Origin: Hericium rajendrae | Lineage: Eukaryota > Basidiomycota > Agaricomycetes > Russulales > Hericiaceae | Direction of reading: 5' to 3' | Assembly: GCA_033439255.1 (NCBI GenBank) | Contig: CM065880.1 | Location: 1,798,001 to 1,862,000 of the forward strand | DNA length: 64,000 bases | In this document: positions 44,322 to 54,130 of the stretch, in pieces | How the letters are laid out: each line of letters starts with the position of its first letter | Numbering within the stretch: position 1 is the first letter of the stretch | Notes under the pieces: model-generated | Seen by the model: the letters and a program-made list of their open reading frames with translations, nothing else | Database searches by the model: none | What the model was told of the DNA's origin: nothing | Translations under genes and position numbers: made by a program

Positions 44322-45790
44322 TCAGAGTCCAAAAAGGCCGTCAACAATCTTGCCTATTCTTGTAAATATTCCTCCTCCCTGACCGCCACTTGCTCGTGCC
44401 TCATTGTATTGCTGTTGTAAGCGATTCATGTGGTTTTGAAGGGCTTGCCTCTCGGCATACGCATCATTTGCCGTTCGCTGGAGCTGATCCTGGAGGACCT
44501 GCATCTGACGAGTGTGTTCCGCCATGGCAGCCTCAGCATCCCTCGCTGCCTGCGCCTGCATCTCCTTCATTGTTATCTCCATCCTGGTCTTTTCCTCCTT
44601 ATACTCAGTCGCCAGCCTCGTTGACTCGTTCTGGAGACGCGACATCTCCCTTTGCAGCCTCTGAGACTCCTGCTCGAGCTCTCTCCTCGTTTCCTCATCC
44701 TTCGCCTGGATAGCGGCCCGCATCTCCTCCTGTAGAAGCTTCAGCTCTTGCCTATGCTTCCGAGCCTGCTCCATGAGCTCGCGACTGAGCGTTTCTCCAG
44801 CCGCCGTCTCCGAGATGTCGAGGTGCTGGTCAACGAGTTCGCGCTGGATCCGCAGCGCCTCGGGGCGGTTCTCGAGCAGATACTGCAGGATCGTCTGCGC
44901 GCTCTCCCGCGTGTTCTCGTGGCGAAGCAGCTGCGCGCCCTTCTCGAGGACAGGTCTGAAGAAGATCTCGTTGTCGCGGAGCTCCGCTTCGCGCTCCTCG
45001 CCGACCTCGCGCTCGACCTGGCCCCACATGTTCGTGACGATGACCACGTTCTTCAACGTCGAGTCTCCGCACAGCTGGCGGAACATGCTGAAGTTCCGCC
45101 TGGAGACACCTCCCATTCGGACATCGGAGATCCGGTGCATGTATACGACGCCGGTGAGCTTCATGCCTTGCTCGTAGCTGCACATGGCTGATCAGCTGTG
45201 AATCTGCGAGGAACGAGACGAACGTACGAGGTCGAAAGAAACAAGGCGATCAGCTTCAGGATGTCGGTGTCGCTCTTATTTGTATCGTCGAACCCGGGCG
45301 TGTCGATGAGCGTGATCCTGTGGCCATCGAATTCAAAGAGGGGCGCTAGCTGCACGTCGCTTGTGCACGATGTGAGGCCTCGTCCAATTCGCATATCGGA
45401 TCCGCTGACGAGGTTGATGAACTGGCCATAGTGAGTCAGGTATTGCCAATCACCACGGTTTGGTATATTTACTGACAGTCGTTTTCCCGCTTCCTGTTGC
45501 GCCCATGACGCTAAAGGTACGCTGCGTTAGAAGACACAGCGAAGTCGGCATCCGGTTCTCGCTCACGCAATCAGTGTTTCATTGGTGCGCTGAGCAAGTA
45601 GTGAGCGGGCAGAACATCAACAAGAACTAAATATACGAACAGTCCTTCTGCTCTCTGCATAAACTTGCCTTGACGCTTGCCTTGGCTGGCTCATGGCCAC
45701 GTTCCGCGACCCATTGGCAGGGGGTGTGTACCGAGGGGGAGTGGCGTAAAGGTCTCTGGAGTTCTGATTGCTGCCTTGCCTGAAAGACAT
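44322..45790 (-). CDS. AIG1/GIMAP-like GTPase A with coiled coil and hydrophobic C-terminus
   Basis: Start ATG 45790 (MSFRQGSNQNSRDLY). Four introns; one falls just before the P-loop (LIA|VMGATGSGKT) and one right after it. The G domain shows G1 GATGSGKT, a G2-like Thr in LTSCTSDVQ, G3 DTPGF and VIVTNMW near the G4 position. Then KLTGVVYMHRISD and NFSMFRQLCGDSTLKN match its two paralogues. From about residue 220 a long charged coiled coil (RELMEQARKHRQELKLLQEE, REMSRLQNESTRLATE) runs almost to the end. The last residues, GGGIFTRIGKIVDGLFGL, form a glycine break and an amphipathic hydrophobic end; there is no CaaX box. AIG1/GIMAP proteins of plants and animals are membrane-associated, self-assembling GTPases of immunity. 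Function here unknown. Confidence 0.88.
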
Positions 45791-47277
45791 TGTGCGAGGT
45801 TGTAAATCGGGTGGTTTGTGGGTTTCAGTGGGCAATGGAGAAGGGAGGTCGAGCAGCGCCGTCTGTAAGCTATTGTGATTTTATTCCTTAGGCAACAATT
45901 TCTTAAACTGAATCGGGCAGTGCCTCGCCATGAAAGCAAGGCAATGCTCATTTAACCTCATCCGACATTCCATGTTTGCAACGGACCCTTCTACGGAACG
46001 CCACTGCGATAACAAACATTGTTCTACGAATCCCTTCGTCCCTCGGAATCAGATCGGTACAGCAGACGCGCGACTTCACGGAATGAAGGCGGGAATAGCT
46101 CACATGGTGGACATGCATCTCCTAAGCTTGCTTCCAGTCATTACTAGTGCGTCAACGGAACAATTGGTGGCGGCGCCACTACTGAATTGACAAACTCCAG
46201 TATATGGCTGGGAACATCCTGGCGGTGCTAGTTCAAGCATTGCTACTCGCTTCCGCGATTAGAGCACCTTCTTGACGGTCACGGAATCACTGCTTCCACG
46301 ATACGTGCAGAAGTTACGAAGGAATGCGGCGTGCTGTTTAAATGGCAAAGAATCCATGTCGGTATATCTATCACAAAACGCGACTTCGATCCACAGTCCT
46401 AGGATGAAGACCCGCAAAGGCACGCAGCAGCGCTTACCCTTGTTGGGATTACGGATGCATCGCGAAAAGACGATCGTGTCTATCTTTGGGAACAAGCCTA
46501 GATTTTGCGATGGACCAGGCGAGAAAGCGGGAGCAGAAGGTTGGTCAGGACGACATGAAACTCAAAATGATGCGTCTCTCCGCGACCTGTGAACCAACAA
46601 ACTGCTTTGCATTGCAGAATTACAGATGATTTGCCTTCGGGCAAGGAGAAATCTTAGCTCTGATATGATTTTTTCCCAGATTGTTTGGCGACCGTCACTA
46701 GTGATTGTAATATGGAATCCTCAACGATAAGACTGAAGAAGGTCACGATCAACAAGGTATACAAGGCATCTCAACGGCATTCCAGACGCCCATCTGTCTG
46801 CCTACGATCTGCAGACGGCGTTGCCCTGTCATCTAAACATCGCTTAGCGCTCCCTGCGGAACACGAGACCACCAAGCATTTGGAGTAGAGTGGTGCAGCT
46901 CAACATGGGAGTGATAAGGCAGGGTCGCCCGTTGTCCCCCTCGAAATCTACCGACGGTGTTTGAGGGGCACAGGATGCCGCTTCCCTTCCGACAAGAAAC
47001 CAAGCGTATCCCGTATCAAGGTTCCTGCCCTGCAGGACCGAAACGTGGGGATGTCTTAGTGCACCAGACACTCCAAAAGAAACCCACGAGGACACAGCAT
47101 TGACAATAACGTTCGATCAAATTCAGCATGCCCGAGAAGTTACCGATGAGTATCGCATTGCATCTATGAACACGGAGCTAAACGCACCTACATATAATCG
47201 CGGGATAACTCACAGGTCAAGCACTATACCATCCTTCTCTCGGCCACCCGGACTCCGTTACACCGTCTACAGTCATC
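45791..47277. other. Head-to-head interval between GTPases A and B
   Basis: About 1.5 kb between divergent starts. A TATA-like CATATAAT lies at 47191-47198, about 85 bp before the GTPase B start. Short open frames near 46270-46590 and 46844-47095 have no family resemblance. No repeat was recognised. Confidence 0.4.
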
Positions 47278-48711
47278 ATGAGCTACCCTCTATACTCCGC
47301 TCCTGCTCTCCCACCGCGGTTAGTTTCTCATCACTGAAAATCATAGGCCATACTGAAGATTTACCATGACTTAGTACAACTTCTACGCAGGCCAGCAAGA
47401 AAAAACAGCGAGTGAGTTTGGGGTCGAACATTTCGACACGCGAGTCTGAGATTAGCCGTCTTCCACTTTTCGCCAGTCAGCAAGTGATAAGGTCACAATC
47501 GCGTACGACTCCTCCCCTCCTTACTGGATGCAATGAGACTCATTCGCCCTATAGCATTATGGGTGCAACAGGGAGTGGAAAATCAACGGTTCGATTTCCC
47601 TACCTTCATGCTGTTCCACCACTTACGTGTATCTCTAGTTTATCAACATGGCTAGTGGATCGCATCTCGGCGTCGGGTTTGGTTTGGAGTCATGTACCAG
47701 TGACGTACAGACCGCGCAGGCGTTCGAGCTCGATGGGCGGAGGGTCATGCTCATCGACACGCCTGGCTTCGACGATACCTCGAAGAGCGACACAGATATC
47801 CTGAAACTAATCGCATCGTTTCTGCAGACCACGTAGGTACTTCCGCTGGTACCTAGGGCGCGGAATATCACTGAGTCGGTTTTATTAGATACGAGAAGGG
47901 AATGAAATTGGCTGGCGTCATCTATATGCATCGCATCATGGACGTCCGCGTCGGTGGCATCTCGAAGCGCAACTTCAGCATGTTCCGCGAGCTCTGTGGC
48001 GACTCTACCTTGAAGAATGTAGCCATTGTCACCACCTTCTGGAGCGAAGTCACGCCTCAGCTCGGCGAGGCGCGCGAAGCGGAGCTACGGGGCAAGGATA
48101 TCTTCTTCAAGCCCGTACTTGACAAAGGCGCTTGCATGCTTCGACATTCCAACACCGTCGACTCTGCCCATGATATTCTGAGGCAGCTCGTCGACAATCG
48201 CCCCACGGCCCTCCGCATCCAACGCGAGCTGGTTGATCAGCACCTAGACATCTCGGAGACAGCAGCTGGTGCCACACTCAGCCGGGAACTCCTCGAGCAG
48301 GCGAAGAAGCATAGAGAGGAGATCAAGGCGCTTCAGGTTGAAATGCAGGAGGCAATCCGAACGAAAGATGAGGAGACCAGGAAGGAGTTAGAGGAGGAGT
48401 CTCGCAAGCTGCAGAATGAAATGCATAAGATGCAGACGGAGTCACAACAGCTTGCCAACGAGTACAAAGTAGAGAAGATCGAGATGGAGCGCCGCATGAA
48501 GGAGATGCAAGAGAAGGCGAGGGAGGAGGCAGAGCAGCAGAGACAGGCACACATAGCTCGTATGCGCGAGCTCGACGAGCAGATGCAAAACTCGGCAAAA
48601 CAGTCGGTTGCGGAGAAGCGGAGGATGCAGGAGCAGATGGATGCTCTGCAAAGGCAATATGATGCTCTGGCCGCGGACGACTCCGATTCTGACTGGTGCG
48701 TCGTGGCTTGA
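47278..48711 (+). CDS. AIG1/GIMAP-like GTPase B with CaaX C-terminus
   Basis: Start ATG 47278 (MSYPLYSAPALPPR); intron 1 ends at the AG before TACAACTTC, and the frame then runs open into the P-loop IMGATGSGKST. An intron after the P-loop joins to FINMASGSHLGVGFG. Motifs: G1 GATGSGKS, G3 DTPGF in RRVMLIDTPGFDDT, and VAIVTTFW at the G4 position. Shared body KLAGVIYMHRIMD, NFSMFRELCGDSTLKN. A C-terminal coiled coil of about 150 residues (REEIKALQVEMQEAIRTKDE onward) ends DSDSDWCVVA, so the last four residues are a CaaX prenylation box. The stop TGA is 48709-48711. It pairs head-to-head with GTPase A and is closest to GTPase C. Confidence 0.87.
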
Positions 48712-49843
48712 AAGTCTGATGGACCGGTTTCGCTGCCTGCTTTGCTCTTGCTCCATTATGCCTGCGATGTTGTCAATGCAGATGAATTTCTTGCTTTGAA
48801 GTCACGTTCGAGAGAAGGAGGCGTGCGCATCTCGACGGCTGTTACAGATTTATTGCTCTCCTTCCGCTGCCATTCACTAAAGCAGGCTTAGCTCCCTTAT
48901 CAAAATAGAGAGTGGACAATGGCAAGCGGGCCATATTTATGGGCTGTAACAGGCCTGGAATCTGCGACGGACAGGTGCCCACTAGTACTAAGGTGCAAAT
49001 GCTGACGGAGATGGTAGGTCGGCACCTCCGGTACGTCCACATGAGGCTCTAACAAATACTCATCATGACCGAGACAGTCATCGCCGTAACTGCGTTTGCC
49101 CAGCTACATCACAGAATCACACTTCATGTCCGCAATCAATAAGCTGTTTCACAGAAGGTATCGTAGCGGCGTCGTCAACGTTCACCCTTCACCCACCGTT
49201 GCAGGACCTTGGCTTCGGACTGGCCATTGTTTACAAGTAATGCTGAATTCTAGATTTTAACCCGTATCGACAGGTCCGTCAAGCATGCAGCTTGACATCG
49301 CAGCGATAAGAGCCAATGCCAACGGCTCACTATCTCTCTGGCACGTGCCAACTTAATCGTATAGTATCCGGCAGGGTCAGTACAAGACGCCGCCTTCATT
49401 CCCGACCAGAAGCCAGGTATATTCCATATCAAGACAGGACCCCTTCTTTGAAGCTTCGAAACGCGTCAATGGTTTCCTACGCCGAATATTCCGAGAAAAA
49501 CATGAGGGTACCGCGTTGACAGTAAGTGATCAATCGTATTCGACCGAAGAAACTGCGGATCGCTGCGGATCTACGGCCACGGACATCTGGATACACACAT
49601 ATTTATACGGCTGGACGGAGCGAAGAATAACCACCGTCTGAACCACCATCTAAGATTTGTCCTTAGCATGCATCACGATCCAGATTCCAGTCCTCCAGTT
49701 CTGACTCCGTGGCGGTGAGCGTCTTGTCATAAAGATGTATGGGCCATGCTGAAATTTTTGAGTACCTAGCAACACCCCCTTCGTGAAACAATTCATCAGC
49801 AAAGCTATCGGAAACTTGGCATCTTTGCCAGCCGCAGTCGCGT
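48712..49843. other. Interval between tandem GTPases B and C
   Basis: About 1.1 kb with no supported gene. The last ~60 bp (about 49835-49895) align with the region just before the GTPase B P-loop, marking the edge of the B/C duplication. Confidence 0.4.
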
Positions 49844-51044
49844 ATGGTCTCATCGCTATTCACCAGCTGCATCGAGACTGATACGTGCTACAGTGTCATG
49901 GGGCCAACGGGGAGCGGAAAGTCCACAGTCAGATATATATATTTTCAGCCTTGATGATGTCTTACCACTGACGCATGGCTAGTTCATAAACATGGCTAGC
50001 GGGTCGCACCTGGGCGTCAGTTCGGGCTTGAAGTCCTGTACTAACGATGTACAGATTTCCAACCCATTCGAGCTGGATGGGCAGAAGATTATCCTTGTCG
50101 ACACGCCCGGTTTCGACGATACGGGAAAGAGCGACGCCGATATCTTGAGGCTCATTGCGTCATGGCTGCAGATCTCGTAGGTTCTTCCGTCGACACCAGT
50201 AAAATATCATTAATTTGGCAATTGGCATAGATACGAGAAGGGCATGAAGCTGACCGGTATAATCTATATGCACCGCATCACGGATAACCGTCTCGGCGGC
50301 ATTTCCAAGCGCAACTTCAGCATGTTTCGAGAGCTCTGCGGTGACTCTACACTGAAGAATATTGCCATTGTCACCACCTTTTGGAACGAAGTAGACCCCC
50401 AGGTCGGGGAGAAGCGTGAGGCGGAGCTACGAGGCGAGGATATCTTCTTCAAGCCTGTACTTGACAAAGGCGCACGCATGCTTCGGCATTCCGACACCGT
50501 CGAGTCAGCCTATGGCATCCTGAGGCAGCTCATTAGAAACTGCCCCACGGCACTTCACATCCAACATGAGCTAGTCAATGAACACAAAAATATATCGGAT
50601 ACAGCAGCCGGTGCGATGCTCAGCCAGGAGCTCCTTGAGCAGGTGGAGAAGCACAAAGAGGAAATCAAAGCACTTCAGGCTGAGAAGGAGGAGGCCATCA
50701 GGAGGAAAGACGAGGAGACGAGGAAGGAGATGGAGGAGGATGCTCTCAAGCTGGAGGCAGAGAGGAAGAAAATGCAGGCAGACTCGCAACAGCTTGCCGA
50801 AGAGTATGAAGCAGAAAAGTTGGAGACAGAGCGCCGTATGCGGGAGATGAAAGGCAAGATGAGGGAGGAAGCAGAGCAGCAGGAAGAAGCATACAGAGCC
50901 CGTATAGACGAGCTCGAGAAGCAAATGCAAGATGCAGTAGCACTGTCGGCTGAGGAGAAGGAGAAGATGCAGGCGGAGTTGCACGAGCTGCAAACGCAGC
51001 GTGACGCTATAGAGGCGCAGTGCCCTGATTGTGTTATAGCTTAG
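49844..51044 (+). CDS. AIG1/GIMAP-like GTPase C with CaaX C-terminus
   Basis: The earliest in-frame ATG, 49844, gives only 18 residues before the P-loop VMGPTGSGKST, so an upstream exon may be missing. Introns follow the P-loop (to FINMASGSHLGVSSG) and the G3 block. Motifs: G1 GPTGSGKS, G3 DTPGF in KIILVDTPGFDDT, and IAIVTTFW. Body KLTGIIYMHRITD, NFSMFRELCGDSTLKN. The coiled coil is longer and more charged than in B (KKMQADSQQLAEEYEAEK, then EAYRARIDELEKQMQD). The protein ends IEAQCPDCVIA, a CaaX box (Cys-Val-Ile-Ala), stop TAG 51042-51044. The G domain is very similar to B throughout: a recent tandem duplicate. Same family and caveats as A and B. Confidence 0.85.
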
Positions 51045-51271
51045 AAGCTGGCGGTCCCCGTTCCGTTTTTTTGTTGACTAGTAAGGATTACAAGATTACG
51101 ACGTTATGAAATTGGCAATACTTGCGGCTTGCTTACCTTGGGTCACCCCTTTTCTCCTAACCAGCCGTTCAAGACAGGAAAAATAGAGAACATTCCACAT
51201 TCATGGCATCTGAAGTCTCACCTCTATCGTACACGTAACAGAAGCGAGCAGTATTTCACGGCGCAGCTGTT

Positions 51272-52599
51272 TTAGACAGCAAGCTCTCCCTTCGCAGCCG
51301 TCCAGCAGACTTTGGCACGCTCTTCGAAAGCCTTCCTCGCGCCAGCCTCGTCTCCGGTGACCCACTTCGTCATGGCATCTCCCTGAAGACCCCTGCCGAA
51401 GGAGAACGTGAGCGGGGGAAGCCGGGTAAGTGCCGACGGCGACTTCGCGGATTTGACAATCTTGTTAATCGTGTGCAGATATGACGCTGCGTCAGAGTCG
51501 GAGAGGCCGCCTGGGTGACATCGGACATCTCAGAAACATTATCAATATAATCTGGAAGCGAAGGACGGACCTGAGAGGAAGACAACCCCCGCCACGCCAA
51601 CGGGGACTGTGCGAGCAAGGACTGTAGCAGTAGCAAGCGCAATATCATCCACGCTAGTTGTTTTGCGAGAAGGATGCTGAAGCCCGGGCTGAGCGAAAGA
51701 TGGCTTAATTAAGGATCCTATGAAGGCGGTGTTCATTCAAGGTGATAATCGGAGATAACATAAACAACAAACCTTCAAGTAGGACGCCATATGCAATGCA
51801 CCTGGCATAGATCATGCTGATGATCTTCGTGTGGACCTCCACGCTCCTCTGCAAGTCAGCGTCACCGGAAAAATCGACATCAGGCTCCACGATAGGGACT
51901 AAGCCTGCCTGCTGGCTGATCGCTGCGAAGCGAGCTAGGTTCTCAGCCTGCGCCTCCAATGCCGCCTGCGTAGGGTACGTCGAAGCCGTGCAGAGGATCG
52001 GGGCGCGCCACTTGGTGAAGCGACCGCCCGCGACTCTGGCAGCTTGCAGACGCGGCAGGAGATCGTCAAGGCCCTGCGTGGCAGGCTCGGCGGGAGAAAT
52101 CGGCAAAGGATGGGAGTCGGTGTCCGCACGCACACCAGGAATGATGCCGCGCTGCTGGAGAGCTGGCGCGAGCTGGAAGTCGACCAAAGTTTCATGGAAC
52201 AAAATGACTCCAGAGATGTACTCTAAATTATACACCGGCAAGTAATCAGCATTGACGTCACATAACAAAGAGGGGCGGGGGGTATTCACCCGTGGGCAAT
52301 GTCTCATACAAGCACTCGCGCCAACGGCGGCGCTTTTCGCGTTGCTCCTCCTCGGACCATGCTTTACCTTGGCCCCCTTCTCCGAACGCGGCGATCAACC
52401 TGGCCTGGATGCCAGCAGGCGTCTCATCCGTGGCATAGATACCTTTTCCACGGGGATTGACGAGGGCAGTAGCAGTGGCGATGAGCTCATCTGCAACAGA
52501 CGAGCTGTGGTAAGGATACAGGAACGAGTTGCTTGCTCCGTGGGCAGCGCCGGTGGAGAAGGTGTAGCCCGGGGTACTCGTTGCGTTAAGGTCAGACAT
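51272..52599 (-). CDS. Fructose-bisphosphate aldolase, class I (Schiff-base type)
   Basis: Start ATG 52599 (MSDLNATSTPGYTFSTG), stop TAA 51274-51272, introns near 52287-52227, 51773-51721 and 51574-51512. Order of class I landmarks: ELIATATALVNPRGKGIYAT DE (family: ..GKGILAADES), then EYISGVILFHETLVDF, RFTKWRAPILCT with the active-site Lys of the KWR motif, VPIVEPDVDF, VEVHTKIISM, the Schiff-base Lys in LLEGSLIKPSFAQPG, VPVGVAGVVFLSGGLSDSDA, and LTFSFGRGLQGDAMTKW. The usual C-terminal Tyr is absent (ends KGELAV). It cleaves fructose-1,6-bisphosphate in glycolysis. Well-studied fungi mainly use the zinc class II enzyme, so this may be a second aldolase. Confidence 0.93.
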
Positions 52600-53086
52600 T
52601 TGTGCAAAAGAAAGGGGTGGAATCGTCAGTGATGTACGAGGACAGATAACGAGTACAGCGTCGCAAGTCGAAGCTATTAAATATAAAAACCAGAGCGTCA
52701 GGTGTTCGGACTCAAGTGTATCTTCGAACGTCAGTCGTTCTCATGACTCTCCACTTGTTGGATCCGACGTCCGCATGTCCTGGATATGAATGGAACATGA
52801 GCTTCTGAAGCAGAGATCTCAGCAATTTAGGTACTTACTAGGATCACAGAAGGATCGCAGAAGGATCACATACCACTGTTGCCGTATGATGGCTGCGATC
52901 GTCTGCCATACAACTTACGTGTCTCTACACCATAGGATATGTAGGCTACAAAACGAAGACGCCGCTGGAGCCCCGGTGGGGAACGCTGGGGCATAGAGGT
53001 AGACGCTGGCACAGCGCGGAGCTCCCTGGCACTCCGTTTACGCGTCGCGTCTGGGGTTCGGGTTAGACGCGTCCCTCTCGACCTCC
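52600..53086. other. Divergent intergenic region
   Basis: About 490 bp. It contains a short tandem repeat of the 12-bp unit ggatcacagaa(g) near 52841-52870, about 2.7 copies. No gene recognised. Confidence 0.45.
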
Positions 53087-53570
53087 ATGTCCTACCATGC
53101 CTTTGCCAGGCTGAACTCCCATTTGTCCCATAAGGCTTCTCGATTTTTTGTTCAGGCGAGAAGTGTATCCGGGGCGGCGCCTCAGAGGCCATCTGCAGGT
53201 GCAAAATCCAAAGATTTCCGTCCACCATGGGTGTACAGAACATCAGCGCTCCTCAGAGTAGTCCTCATTCCTAGTATGTTTCCGTTTCCGAATTCGTGCC
53301 ATTTGCTGAAGTGGGTGCGGCAGGTGCTGTGCTATATGCCGTGCTCTATCATGACTTCGGAGAGGGGGACCATGTGTTCATGCCGGTAAGGAACTTTAGC
53401 TATATCTTCCACACATTCTCATATTTCCTGCTCTTTGACAGCCTAGAAGATGGATCGAAAAGCAAAGAGCTAAAGTCTTTCCATCCGTTATAGTGGAGGC
53501 ATCACACCAGGATGCGCAGTTGTCATCTACGTCTCCACCGCAGGACCCAGTCTCCGGTCCATCAAGCTAG
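53087..53570 (+). CDS. Small predicted mitochondrial membrane protein
   Basis: Three exons: ATG 53087 (MSYHAFARLNSHLSHKASRF, a basic presequence-like start) up to FRPPW, a 44-nt intron, then YVSVSEFVPFAEVGAAGAVL with one hydrophobic helix and YHDFGEGDHVFMP, a second intron, and PRRWIEKQRAKVFPSV with a Ser/Pro-rich tail, stop TAG 53568-53570. About 125 residues. The block after the helix (HDFGE..HVF.P.RRW.EKQR) looks conserved in style, being charged and Trp-containing. I recognise no named family; a mitochondrial inner-membrane assembly or respiratory accessory protein is possible. The exact first donor is inferred from frame. Confidence 0.6.
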
Positions 53571-54130
53571 TCATCGTAACAGCGTCGTGCCATGCTCCAG
53601 GTTTCAGCGTAAACTTATAGACTCCTGTCTTTGACTCTTCATTTGAGCACTTCAGATGCTCTTGAGAGCTCGACAGGTATGTAGCTGACGGTCACCGTAG
53701 CACAGATTGTACCGTGTTGCAAGGCACCATGCCTGCAGTAAATCTCACTTGTTTCGTGAAGATAATCGAACAAAATTCACCTTTGCAATTCGCGAGGCAC
53801 CTTCCCAAAGACCTTGATCATGGGTTACCTTCACATACGGCTTTGAGGTTCCGATGTCGTAGATCGAGTCAATATTATTATAGTACAGCAGTATGCAGAC
53901 CATAAAGCACGTGGCGCGTATTGCTGCGTATTCCTTTACGACACTCTAGCCTTTCCGACATAAATTATCTGGAAAACGTAGATCTTGCGGGAGGATTTGG
54001 TCGACAGTTGAATGCTTCAATGTGTTGCGCAAGTCGGAGGCGGAGTCGCGCCCAGGATCGTCGACGTCGATGACTGTGGCTGAAGGAGTTTGAACGCGAA
54101 CCTTGTCATGAAAAACTGTGCAGCTGAACG
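53571..54130. other. Intergenic
   Basis: About 560 bp before the linker-histone-fold gene. A minus-strand frame (54203-53946) overlaps the next gene's start but shows no family features and is regarded as a shadow. Confidence 0.4.
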
